The position numbers were made by a program, and so were the translations under genes. This document shows positions 55,956 through 64,000 of a stretch of DNA of 64,000 nt, in pieces (positions within the stretch are counted from its first letter, which is position 1; every line of letters begins with the position of its first letter). The DNA comes from Shewanella sp. MBTL60-112-B2. Lineage in GTDB: Bacteria > Pseudomonadota > Gammaproteobacteria > Enterobacterales > Shewanellaceae. The DNA lies in the NCBI RefSeq assembly GCF_019655055.1, contig NZ_BPFA01000011.1, positions 1-64,000 on the forward strand, written 5' to 3'. Under the pieces are notes generated by a model. The model had not been told where the DNA came from. It did not search any database and saw nothing but the letters and a program-made list of their open reading frames with translations.

Positions 55956-56564
55956 ATGCCAATTCCCAGTGAACTTAAGTTAATTCAACTCCAAACAGAG
56001 ATTGCTCAATGCCAAATCTGCTCGGAGTTTCTGCCTCTTGGCGCTAAACCTATTGTTCAGCTAGGAGCAGGGGCTAAGATCTTGATTGCTGGCCAAGCAC
56101 CAGGGCAAAAGACCCACCATAAGGGTCGCCCCTTCGATGATGCTAGCGGCGAGCGCCTAAGAGCTTGGCTTGGGGTTACCCGTGAGCAATTCTATGATCC
56201 TGAGCTGTTCGCCATCCTACCCATGGGCTTTTGTTACCCCGGTAGTTATAGCGCTAGCGACAAGCAAAGCGGTGATAAACCACCCCGCCCTGAATGCGCT
56301 AAACAATGGCGCAAGCAAGTACTCAAGCAACTGCCCAATGTAGAACTAACATTGCTAGTCGGCAAATACGCTATTGAATGGCACTTAAATCAAAAAATCA
56401 GCGTCACTGATTCTGTCGCTAACTGGCAAGCACTGTGGCCCCATATCTTAGTGATGCCTCACCCTAGCCCAAGAAATAATATTTGGCTAAAACGAAACCC
56501 AGAGTTTGAGCAGAAGATCATTCCTCAGCTACAGCAGCGTATTGCAAAGCTGACACAGGGCTAG
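55956..56564 (+). CDS. Uracil-DNA glycosylase superfamily protein
   Basis: Protein of 202 residues with UDG-fold motifs: GQAPG at 46-50, the GRPFDDASGERLRAWLG segment, and HPSPRNNIW near the C-terminus in place of the usual HPS/HPA loop. Four cysteines (C19, C22, C93, C114) are spaced in a way that recalls the 4Fe-4S ligands of family 4 enzymes. It may remove uracil or another lesion from DNA, but activity is inferred from the fold only. Confidence 0.7.
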   Translation: MPIPSELKLIQLQTEIAQCQICSEFLPLGAKPIVQLGAGAKILIAGQAPGQKTHHKGRPFDDASGERLRAWLGVTREQFYDPELFAILPMGFCYPGSYSASDKQSGDKPPRPECAKQWRKQVLKQLPNVELTLLVGKYAIEWHLNQKISVTDSVANWQALWPHILVMPHPSPRNNIWLKRNPEFEQKIIPQLQQRIAKLTQG

Positions 56565-56702
56565 AAGTGACAGGTGAAAAGTTAATTAGCCATCGAGCTC
56601 ACAATTAGCCGATAAAGTAATGACAGATGTCGACGCTTTGGGGCACTGTATCGCCACTCTAAGTAAAACAATCTGCAGATTTAAACGTTAGTGAGGCTCA
56701 AC

Positions 56703-57854
56703 GTGTATTTTCTAGATGGCTCCTTGGCACGACAAATCGTTAATCGCACCATGAAGATTATTGGTCATAATATCAATGTGATGAATAATCATGGCGTCAT
56801 TTTAGGCTCGGGAGAGTCTCACCGGATCGGCGCCATACACGAAGGTGCATTGCTGGCTATCAGTCAAAAACGCACCGTAGAGATCAGCACTCACAGCACT
56901 GGCACACTGCAAGGTGTTAAACCGGGAATTAACCTGCCACTACATTATAAAGGCAAGGTTATCGGCGTTATCGGCATCACTGGCGAGCCTGAAAAGCTTC
57001 GTAGTTATGGTGAGCTACTGAAGATGACCGCTGAAATCATCGTTGAGCAGGCCAACACGCTTGAACAAGCTCAGTGGCAGTACCGCCAAAAGGAAGAGTT
57101 GATCATCGAGTTAATTAAGTCTGAGGGCGCTTTTACTTCCCACCAGCGTAATTGGGCCTCTCAGCTTAATATCGAGCTCGATGCGCCGCGTGTTGTGGCT
57201 ATTATTCAAGTTCAGGCTGACGAGGAAGAAACCACTGCGAACTCTATGCTGAAGCAGGTCATGCATTTACTAGAAAATCCATCACGGGGTAACTTAGTCG
57301 CCATGGCCTCGATGACTGAGCTGGTGATTCTAAAGCCTGCGTTCTTGGATGGTAAAACTTGGGATCCTAACCTTGAGAGTGAGCGTATCGATCAACTACT
57401 CATACGGCTTCCCAAAGAACTTAATAGCCGCTTAAAAATCTCATTAGGCCATTTTTTTTCAAACCCAGAAGAGATCAACCGCTCCTACCAAACCGCACTA
57501 GAAACCTTAGCTATCGGCCAGCAGCTCCACCCTGAACAAAGTAAATACCTCTACGAGGATTACTCACTGCAGGTATTGCTGTCGGCATTAAAAGATAGCT
57601 GGCGCGGTAAAGAACTACTTTGCCCTTACCAAGCCCTCCTTAGCGCAGATAAAAATGCTCAGCTAGTGAAAACCCTGACCGCTTACCTGCAACACTTTGG
57701 TGACCTGCAGCAATGTGCTAATGTACTTTTTATTCATCGAAATACCTTGCGCTATCGACTCGATAAAATCCAGCAGATCACTGGCACCAATATCAATCAA
57801 CTCGATGGGTTATTGCAGCTCTATATAGGCCAAGTTATGCTTAAGCAAACTTAA
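56703..57854 (+). CDS. cdaR: CdaR/SdaR-type sugar-diacid/glycerate regulator
   Basis: Transcription regulator of 383 residues. The N-terminal diacid-recognition domain (about 1-130) includes GINLPLHYKGKVIGVIGITG and the C-terminal PucR-type helix-turn-helix is HRNTLRYRLDKIQQITG. It is close to E. coli CdaR, the activator of galactarate, glucarate and glycerate genes. The permease and kinase downstream make glycerate the likely inducer. The start was set at the GTG at 56703 with TGAGG 6 nt upstream; an alternative GTG lies at 56691. Confidence 0.85.
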   Translation: MYFLDGSLARQIVNRTMKIIGHNINVMNNHGVILGSGESHRIGAIHEGALLAISQKRTVEISTHSTGTLQGVKPGINLPLHYKGKVIGVIGITGEPEKLRSYGELLKMTAEIIVEQANTLEQAQWQYRQKEELIIELIKSEGAFTSHQRNWASQLNIELDAPRVVAIIQVQADEEETTANSMLKQVMHLLENPSRGNLVAMASMTELVILKPAFLDGKTWDPNLESERIDQLLIRLPKELNSRLKISLGHFFSNPEEINRSYQTALETLAIGQQLHPEQSKYLYEDYSLQVLLSALKDSWRGKELLCPYQALLSADKNAQLVKTLTAYLQHFGDLQQCANVLFIHRNTLRYRLDKIQQITGTNINQLDGLLQLYIGQVMLKQT

Positions 57855-57867
57855 CAACGGGAACAAA

Positions 57868-58404
57868 ATGACATTCGCCTCTACACGCAGAACAGGTTTT
57901 ACCTTAATTGAAATGGTTGTGGTAATCATTGTGCTTGGGATCATAGCTGTTATTGCCCTACCAAAGTTTGTTAATTTTCACTCCGATAGTAAAGTCGCGA
58001 CCCTAGATGGTATAGCTGCCGCAATGAAGAGCGGCTTAGATTTAGTTCATAGCAAAGCCGTAATTGAAGGTGAAGCTAAAGGCGCTGGCAGTATTGAGCA
58101 TGCAGGCATTACGATCCCGCTCTATAACGGTTACCCCGCCGTCGATGGCACTGACAGCTTCGATGAGCTAAACCGGCAGGTACGCGCTTGGCTTGATATC
58201 GACTCTGTCTCGCTCACCACCATCAAGCTTGATAACAACGCAGCGCCGTTCTTTATCGACAAGTCCACTGCCAATAACCACATTTACATCTTTTTCTCTG
58301 AAGATCTAAATGATAAAAGCGTTAGCTTTAACTGCCATATTCGCTACGAAAATGCGATTAACAGCACTGAACCTGTGATTACCGTAAAGCACAGTGACTG
58401 CTAA
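57868..58404 (+). CDS. Type IV pilin-like (MSHA-type) prepilin protein
   Basis: Protein of 178 residues with a ten-residue leader and a class III prepilin peptidase site, G|FTLIEMVVVIIVLG, with F at +1 and E at +5. A hydrophobic alpha-helix and a globular C-terminal domain follow. It resembles MSHA pilins and pseudopilins. It lies 13 nt after cdaR and before the glycerate permease, with no other pilus gene nearby. Its function here is unknown. Confidence 0.75.
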   Translation: MTFASTRRTGFTLIEMVVVIIVLGIIAVIALPKFVNFHSDSKVATLDGIAAAMKSGLDLVHSKAVIEGEAKGAGSIEHAGITIPLYNGYPAVDGTDSFDELNRQVRAWLDIDSVSLTTIKLDNNAAPFFIDKSTANNHIYIFFSEDLNDKSVSFNCHIRYENAINSTEPVITVKHSDC

Positions 58405-58460
58405 CAATTAAGTGCCGATTTGCGGCGCTTATCTCTTAATTAAGCTCCCCAGCGACTTAC

Positions 58461-58474
58461 TGTGCAAATGCACA
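58461..58474. promoter_or_regulatory. TGTGCA-N2-TGCACA dyad before the glycerate permease
   Basis: A 6-bp perfect inverted repeat, 171 nt upstream of the permease ATG. It may be an operator for the CdaR-type regulator; this is inferred from position only. Confidence 0.35.
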
Positions 58475-58644
58475 ATAAAACTTTTTATTTCGGGTAAAAA
58501 TCAGTGAGCTTCACCAAAGAATTATCCCCATCGGCACCGCATAATATTCCAGCCTGAAATACCTTGGTACGCTGTCTGTTTCAGTAATCCCAACTTGGCA
58601 AAAAAACCTTACATATAATAAAACATACCCATACAGGGACCCCT

Positions 58645-60003
58645 ATGAGCCTAGTACTGATCTTATTGGCCGTGATTGTATTTATCGTCATTGCCACTGC
58701 AAAATTCAAATTACATCCGTTTTTAACCCTTATTCTGGCATCGTTTCTTGCCGCCTTTGCCTACGGCCTACCGAGCGCCGATATAGCTAAAACCATCACC
58801 TCGGGTTTCGGCGGGATCTTAGGCTACATTGGTCTAGTTATTGTATTAGGTACCATCATAGGTACTATCTTAGAAAAGAGTGGCGCGGCTATTACCATGG
58901 CTGATGTGGTGATTAAAGTCTTGGGGAAACGCTTTCCAACACTCACCATGTCGATTATTGGTTACATCGTTTCTATCCCGGTATTTTGTGACTCAGGCTT
59001 TGTGATCTTAAACTCGCTTAAGCAATCGATGGCCAATCGTATGAAGGTATCGAGTGTGTCGATGAGCGTAGCTCTAGCAACGGGTTTATACGCCACTCAT
59101 ACCTTTGTACCGCCAACGCCAGGTCCTATTGCCGCAGCGGGTAACTTAGGTCTCGAGTCGAATCTTGGCTTAGTGATTTTTGTCGGTATCTTTGTAGCTG
59201 CAGTTGCAGCCCTAGCCGGCACCCTATGGGCTAACCGTTTTGCCAATGTACAGCCTGACGGCGAAGATGCTGAAGAATTACTAAATCAGCAAGATGACTT
59301 TGATAATCTAAAGCAAGCTTACGGCGAGCTGCCAAGTGCGACTCGTGCATTTGCACCTATTTTCGTACCCATCTTGCTTATCTGCTTAGGGTCAATTGCT
59401 AACTTCCCATCGGCCCCTATTGGTGATGGCGTACTTTTCGAAATCCTATCCTTCTTAGGCCAACCTGTTAACGCACTAATGATCGGTCTATTCTTATCAT
59501 TATCACTGCTAAAAGGCAGCGATAAGGTCAAGGAGTTTAGCGACCGTATTAGCCAAGGCTTAGTGGTTGCTGCACCTATTTTGCTTATCACTGGTGCGGG
59601 CGGCGCATTTGGCGCGGTTCTGAAAGCAACCGACATTGGTACATTCTTAGGTGAGTCACTTTCAGCATTGGGTATTGGCATCTTTATGCCTTTCGTGGTC
59701 GCTGCAGCGCTTAAATCAGCCCAAGGTTCATCAACGGTGGCACTTGTGGCAACCTCGGCGTTGGTTGCCCCTATGCTAGGCGATATTGGTCTTGCAACTG
59801 ATATGGGCCGAGTACTGACTGTTATGGCGATCGGTGCGGGTGCAATGACAGTGTCACATGCTAACGACAGCTTCTTCTGGGTAGTGACTCAATTTAGCCG
59901 TATGAGCGTTAAGCAAGCCTATAAAGCCCAAACTATGGCAACGCTGATTCAAGGTGTTACCGCCATGGCATTAGTTTACCTACTCAGCTTAGTGTTGTTA
60001 TAA
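58645..60003 (+). CDS. GntP-family permease, probable glycerate:H+ symporter
   Basis: Polytopic protein of 452 residues with about 12-14 hydrophobic segments and GntP-family signatures: the ATHTFVPPTPGPIAAAGNLG stretch (residues 151-170) and SHANDSFFWVV near the C-terminus. The family carries gluconate or related sugar acids with protons. The adjacent glycerate kinase and CdaR-type regulator favour D-glycerate as substrate. An AGGGACCCCT stretch precedes the ATG. Confidence 0.85.
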   Translation: MSLVLILLAVIVFIVIATAKFKLHPFLTLILASFLAAFAYGLPSADIAKTITSGFGGILGYIGLVIVLGTIIGTILEKSGAAITMADVVIKVLGKRFPTLTMSIIGYIVSIPVFCDSGFVILNSLKQSMANRMKVSSVSMSVALATGLYATHTFVPPTPGPIAAAGNLGLESNLGLVIFVGIFVAAVAALAGTLWANRFANVQPDGEDAEELLNQQDDFDNLKQAYGELPSATRAFAPIFVPILLICLGSIANFPSAPIGDGVLFEILSFLGQPVNALMIGLFLSLSLLKGSDKVKEFSDRISQGLVVAAPILLITGAGGAFGAVLKATDIGTFLGESLSALGIGIFMPFVVAAALKSAQGSSTVALVATSALVAPMLGDIGLATDMGRVLTVMAIGAGAMTVSHANDSFFWVVTQFSRMSVKQAYKAQTMATLIQGVTAMALVYLLSLVLL

Positions 60004-60161
60004 ACACTAGCTGCTGTGAATTAGGCGAGCATTAACATGCTCGCCTACTCTTAATCTCGCTAATGATGTAAACAGCGACTTTATGTGGCTGGTCTAAGTT
60101 CCCATACATACCAAGATTAGTCTGACTCAATTAATTAGATTTAGTCTTATAGGAAAACTGC

Positions 60162-61316
60162 ATGAAAATTGTGATAGCCCCCGACTCTTTCAAAGAAAGC
60201 CTAAGCGCAATGGAAGTGGCTAATGAGATTGAACGTGGATTTCGCAGCGTACTCCCCACTGCAGAATATATCAAAGTTCCGGTTGCCGATGGCGGCGAAG
60301 GCACAGTGCAGTCGATGGTTGATGCCACCAAAGGCACGATTATCACCCTAGACGTCACAGGCCCATTAGGCGACAGAGTTAGCGCCTTTTATGGCATTTT
60401 GGGCTCGGGCTATCAGGGCAATAAAAAAACGGCCGTGATTGAAATGGCTGCAGCATCAGGGCTGCACTTAGTTGCCGAGGACAAACGTAACCCACTCATA
60501 ACGACCAGCTATGGCACAGGTGAATTGATTGTCGATGCCCTTAATCGTGGCATTAAACATATCATCATAGGTCTTGGCGGCAGCGCCACTAATGATGGTG
60601 GGGCTGGTATGGCGCAGGCCATTGGTGCCCATTTACTCGACAGTAAAGGTAAAACCCTATCGGTGGGCGGCGCAGCCCTAAAGCAATTAGCCAAGCTCGA
60701 CTTAAGAGACTTACATCCATTAATCAATGAGTGCAGCTTTGAGGTCGCCTGTGATGTAAATAACCCACTATGTGGAGACAAAGGTGCATCGGCTATATTT
60801 GGCCCACAAAAAGGTGCAACTCCAGCTATGGTTGCTCAGCTCGATACAGCACTAGGTCATTACGCCGATATCATCACAAGTGCTGGCATGGCGGATAATA
60901 GAGACATCCCCGGTGCTGGAGCCGCTGGCGGCATGGGGTTGGGCGTAATGAGTTTTTTAAATGCCGAGCTAAAACCTGGTATCGATATCGTGATGCAAAC
61001 AGTCAATCTAGCTGAATTAGCTCAGGATGCCGATCTGGTCATCACTGGTGAAGGCCGCCTCGATAGCCAAACCCTACACGGTAAAACACCAATGGGCGTT
61101 GCCGGAGTTGCTAAGGCGCAGGGGATCAAAGTCATTGCCATCGCAGGCTGCGTCAGCGATGACGCCAACATACTACTTGAACATGGTATTGACGCGCTGT
61201 TCTCGATTACTCCAAGGGCTCTTCCGCTTGCAGAGGTGCTTAATAGCGCCAAGCATAACCTTTACAGTACAGCTAAAAATATCGCCGCGCTTTATGCGCT
61301 TTCGGCTGCTAAATAA
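60162..61316 (+). CDS. garK: Glycerate kinase (GarK/GlxK family)
   Basis: Kinase of 384 residues with the family sequences VPVADGGEGTVQSMVDAT, TSYGTGELIVDALNRG and GLGGSATNDGGAGMAQAIGA. It phosphorylates D-glycerate, in this family usually to 2-phosphoglycerate, feeding lower glycolysis. It is separated by 158 nt from the permease on the same strand and likely belongs to the same regulon. Confidence 0.9.
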   Translation: MKIVIAPDSFKESLSAMEVANEIERGFRSVLPTAEYIKVPVADGGEGTVQSMVDATKGTIITLDVTGPLGDRVSAFYGILGSGYQGNKKTAVIEMAAASGLHLVAEDKRNPLITTSYGTGELIVDALNRGIKHIIIGLGGSATNDGGAGMAQAIGAHLLDSKGKTLSVGGAALKQLAKLDLRDLHPLINECSFEVACDVNNPLCGDKGASAIFGPQKGATPAMVAQLDTALGHYADIITSAGMADNRDIPGAGAAGGMGLGVMSFLNAELKPGIDIVMQTVNLAELAQDADLVITGEGRLDSQTLHGKTPMGVAGVAKAQGIKVIAIAGCVSDDANILLEHGIDALFSITPRALPLAEVLNSAKHNLYSTAKNIAALYALSAAK

Positions 61317-61793
61317 AGCGTACATTAGCGGTAATGATGTTCACTTTAAGAAGTTAATCAGAGAAAACTTGATCACTTCGAAAGATCAGCATCGACCACA
61401 GACGACACGTAGAAAGAAAAAAAGCCATCCCGCGTATTTTCTTCTCTTCGTGTCTATTTCTTCAAGTACAAATCTTCAAGCCCTATTCTTCGAGTTCAGT
61501 TATTAGAGCCTAGTACTCAGTCCATTTATAAGAATCTCGAGCCCAGTTCTTCGAGTCATTTGCTTCATATCCTTTGTGTAGCAAATAAAGTGTAAGCGCT
61601 TCGTGGTTTATTGCCTTTAAAGCAAAGTATTCAGACACAAGAATGCTCCCTAAAGCCGCTATTTTTCGGCAATCAAGTCGCCACCATTAGTTTTCTACTT
61701 GATGCGCTATAAAGCATAAAGTAAAGTGACCGTCCGTTTCGATAGGCTGTTCAGCTCAGCAAAGCAGCGCGATTAGTAGAGAAATTTAGTCCC
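61317..61793. other. Intergenic region with decayed repeats
   Basis: No gene is seen in this 477-nt stretch. It holds degenerate CTTCGTG/CTTCGAG-type repeat units, for example near 61445, 61484, 61538 and 61598. A long imperfect hairpin pairs CGACACGTAGAAAGAAAA with TTTTCTTCTCTTCGTGTC at about 61402-61454. The panP promoter must lie toward the right end. Confidence 0.45.
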
Positions 61794-63440
61794 ATGACAG
61801 CAAGAAAAGCCACCGCATCAGAAGAAGCGTTACTGCGAATTTTTACGGTTCCAGAAGCCCCAGACTCGACCCTCAGTGTCATTGAGCAAAATATCTCGCA
61901 AAATCTAATGGGTTTCTTGCAAGAAAGCGTTGTGGCTGTCGAGAAACCGCTTTCTGAAGTTGAACTGGACTTTCAACAGTACCATATTCCTGCTGCGCCG
62001 CAGTTTGTCTCCGATTATGCCGACAACATGATGCAGACCTTAGTGGCTCACTCTGTACACACCTCTGCGCCAAGCTTTATCGGTCACATGACATCAGCAC
62101 TACCTTACTTTGTTTTGCCTCTATCTAAGATGATGGTAGGGCTTAATCAAAACTTGGTCAAAATAGAGACATCTAAGGCCTTTACCCCGCTAGAACGCCA
62201 AGTACTCGGCATGATGCATCATTTGATTTATGACCAAGATGAAAGCTTTTACCAAAGCTGGATGCACAGCGCCAATGTGTCTTTAGGCGCATTTTGCTCA
62301 GGTGGCACAGTCGCTAACATCACAGCCTTATGGACCGCACGCAACCAACTACTTAAGGCCGACGGTGACTTTAAAGGTATTGCCAAACAAGGCTTACTTA
62401 AAGGCCTACGCCATTATGGTTATGATGACTTAGCAATCTTGGTCTCAGAGCGCGGTCACTATTCGCTTGCAAAAACTGCAGACTTACTCGGTATTGGCCG
62501 AGAGAACATCATCCAAGTGCCTACATCAGACGATAACAAGGTCGATGTGCTTAAGATGCGAGAACTCGCTAAACAACTAGATGCAGACAATATTAAAGTC
62601 ATGGCGATTGTTGGCGTTGCCGGCACCACAGAAACCGGTAATATCGACCCATTAAATGATTTGGCCGATCTCGCCACAGAGCTTAAGTGTCATTTCCATG
62701 TCGATGCAGCTTGGGGCGGTGCGAGCTTATTATCCAATAAGTACCGTCACCTGTTAGCAGGTATTGAGCGAGCCGATTCTGTCACCATCGATGCTCACAA
62801 ACAGATGTATGTGCCTATGGGCGCGGGTATGGTGCTATTTAAAGACCCAACCTTTGCTAACGCCATTAAGCATCACGCCGAGTACATTTTACGTCAAGGT
62901 TCGAAAGACTTAGGCAGTCAGACTTTAGAGGGCTCTCGCCCTGGTATGGCAATGCTCGTGCATGCTTGCCTTAAAGTCATTGGTCGCGAAGGTTATGAGA
63001 TCTTGATTAATAACAGCCTTGAAAAGGCGCGTTACTTTGCCGATTTGATTACCACAGAAACCGATTTTGAGCTGGTGTCTAAGCCTGAGCTTTGCTTACT
63101 TACCTATCGTTATGTGCCACAATCGGTACAGCTTGCGATGGCCAAAGCTCGTGAAATAGGTGATACAGCAACACTCGCACAGTTCAATGGTTTACTCGAT
63201 GGCTTGACTAAGTTTGTGCAAAAAACTCAGCGCGAGCAAGGCACCTCATTTGTATCTCGAACCCGAATTAATCCTGAAAGCCACCAGCTAATGGATCTCA
63301 AAGCCGTGGTATTTAGAGTGGTATTAGCCAACCCACTAACTAGCCATGACATTTTGCAGCAAGTGTTAGCCGAGCAAGCCCAAATAGCCAAGAGTGAAAC
63401 TCGTTATCTACCTCAGTTGCTCATACTGGCTCAAAGCTAA
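61794..63440 (+). CDS. panP: PanP-type PLP-dependent aspartate 1-decarboxylase
   Basis: Group II PLP decarboxylase of 548 residues. The PLP lysine is K336 in TIDAHKQMYVPMG and the cofactor-contact motif is FHVDAAWGG (301-309). It resembles the putative aspartate decarboxylases (PanP) of Vibrio and Shewanella, which make beta-alanine for pantothenate in the absence of PanD. Older annotation calls such genes glutamate decarboxylase, and the substrate cannot be proved from sequence. It is monocistronic and convergent with the cytochrome at the window edge. Confidence 0.82.
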   Translation: MTARKATASEEALLRIFTVPEAPDSTLSVIEQNISQNLMGFLQESVVAVEKPLSEVELDFQQYHIPAAPQFVSDYADNMMQTLVAHSVHTSAPSFIGHMTSALPYFVLPLSKMMVGLNQNLVKIETSKAFTPLERQVLGMMHHLIYDQDESFYQSWMHSANVSLGAFCSGGTVANITALWTARNQLLKADGDFKGIAKQGLLKGLRHYGYDDLAILVSERGHYSLAKTADLLGIGRENIIQVPTSDDNKVDVLKMRELAKQLDADNIKVMAIVGVAGTTETGNIDPLNDLADLATELKCHFHVDAAWGGASLLSNKYRHLLAGIERADSVTIDAHKQMYVPMGAGMVLFKDPTFANAIKHHAEYILRQGSKDLGSQTLEGSRPGMAMLVHACLKVIGREGYEILINNSLEKARYFADLITTETDFELVSKPELCLLTYRYVPQSVQLAMAKAREIGDTATLAQFNGLLDGLTKFVQKTQREQGTSFVSRTRINPESHQLMDLKAVVFRVVLANPLTSHDILQQVLAEQAQIAKSETRYLPQLLILAQS

Positions 63441-63511
63441 GCGGAAAAGCAATTCGCCCCCTCATTTGCTCCATGAGCCATAACTCTTTTCTATAACTCT
63501 TTGCTATAACG

Positions 63512-63533
63512 AAAAAAGCCCCAAAAGGGGCTT
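63512..63533. terminator. Terminator between panP and the edge cytochrome
   Basis: AAGCCCC-aaaa-GGGGCTT hairpin. On the minus strand it is followed by TTTTCG, so it best serves the multiheme cytochrome. Confidence 0.75.
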
Positions 63534-63549
63534 AATTCAACAGTTTTAA

Positions 63550-64000
63550 TTACTGGTGCATCTTCTTAATTAGCGCTGCACGTTCGTCGTAATCTACTTT
63601 ATGACAACCAGAACAACTGTCTTTTGAAGTATTCCAAGGCTGAACATACTTACCGTCTTTAGAGAAGTTTTCAGGGCTAGACGCTGGGTGTTCCAAATTA
63701 ATCCTAAAGAAGTGCTTGTTGTTAGGCATATGGCAGCTTTCGCACTTAGCCATAAAACTATGCACCTCGAGCTCAGGTGTGAACGGCTTATCATAGTGAC
63801 AATCAACACATTGCTTAACCATGGCATTTTCATGGCCCGGCTGGTCATCATTGATCTTAGATTGGTGCGGGTTATGACAAGTATGGCACGCCATATCATG
63901 TTTCTTACCCGTCACTACGCCCGTATCGGCATCCATTCCTAATAGTGCATCGCCAGCCACTCGACCACCAAGATCATAAGGTATGGTTCGGCCACCTATG
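63550..64000 (-). CDS. Multiheme c-type cytochrome, 3' part (5' end beyond window)
   Basis: The frame is open to the window edge, so this is a C-terminal fragment of about 149 residues. It holds four CXXCH motifs (CHTCH, CVDCH, CESCH, CSGCH) and other histidines that may be distal ligands. The sequence before the first of these (GGRTIPYDLGGRVAGDALLG) may belong to another domain. It is probably a periplasmic multiheme electron carrier or reductase; I do not recognise the exact family. A GTG at 63960 exists but is unlikely to be the true start. Confidence 0.75.
   Translation of the reverse strand, partial: IGGRTIPYDLGGRVAGDALLGMDADTGVVTGKKHDMACHTCHNPHQSKINDDQPGHENAMVKQCVDCHYDKPFTPELEVHSFMAKCESCHMPNNKHFFRINLEHPASSPENFSKDGKYVQPWNTSKDSCSGCHKVDYDERAALIKKMHQ

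Noticed and set aside
61794..63440. Glutamate decarboxylase (acid resistance) call
   Set aside because: No glutamate/GABA antiporter is adjacent, and the sequence fits the PanP-type aspartate decarboxylase group better.

Overview
The window is chromosomal DNA from a marine-type Shewanella (Gammaproteobacteria). The basis is the syntenic block feoAB / mtrDEF / omcA-undA-omcA / mtrCAB, the dense set of multiheme c-type cytochromes, and the typical ppiD-hupB-lon-clpX-clpP-tig order. G+C looks moderate (mid-40s percent by eye). I cannot name the species from sequence alone. There are no rRNA genes, CRISPR arrays, intact insertion sequences or prophage genes.

Layout. 0.3-3 kb: a DASS-family anion symporter convergent with methionine gamma-lyase. 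3.2-8.6 kb: envelope-stress module ycjF-ycjX-pspC-pspB-pspA (minus strand), divergent from pspF, with a sigma-54-type promoter in front of pspA. 8.6-13.9 kb: peptide ABC transporter sapABCDF, followed by the enoyl-ACP reductase fabV. 15.8-24.3 kb: minus-strand proteostasis block tig-clpP-clpX-lon-hupB-ppiD. 24.5-24.9 kb: tRNA-Pro, tRNA-Arg and tRNA-His (minus) with promoter and terminator. 25.3-33 kb: folD, cysS, ppiB, lpxH, a miaE-like gene, a YIP1-family membrane protein and glnS. 33.1-35.7 kb: feoAB ferrous iron uptake (minus).

36.1-54.9 kb is the core of the window: a nine-gene extracellular electron-transfer island on the plus strand. mtrD-mtrE-mtrF and mtrC-mtrA-mtrB are two paralogous porin-cytochrome conduits. 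Each has a periplasmic decaheme protein, an outer-membrane beta-barrel and a surface decaheme lipoprotein. Between them lie three further surface cytochromes: a first OmcA-like decaheme protein, an 11-heme UndA-type protein and a second OmcA-like decaheme protein. I count 71 CXXCH haem sites across the seven cytochromes. Electrons would pass from the inner-membrane quinol pool to MtrA or MtrD, through the MtrB or MtrE barrel, to MtrC, MtrF, OmcA or UndA, and on to minerals or soluble acceptors. The divergent feoAB would take up the Fe(II) released. A perfect CRP-type site and a Fur-like box sit between feoA and mtrD, a perfect FNR-type box sits upstream of undA, and omcA2 and mtrC share an upstream element.

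55.3-63.4 kb: a small membrane protein, a uracil-DNA-glycosylase-family protein, a glycerate module (cdaR-type regulator, a pilin-like gene, GntP-type permease, glycerate kinase) and a PanP-type aspartate decarboxylase. The minus-strand edge (63.55-64 kb) carries the 3' end of another multiheme cytochrome.

Points for a second look: a structured leader with mutually exclusive hairpins before undA; SapD with arginine in place of the Walker A lysine; a MITE-like element at 30.9-31.2 kb; a 9-copy heptamer tandem repeat after folD; and a dispersed intergenic repeat family.
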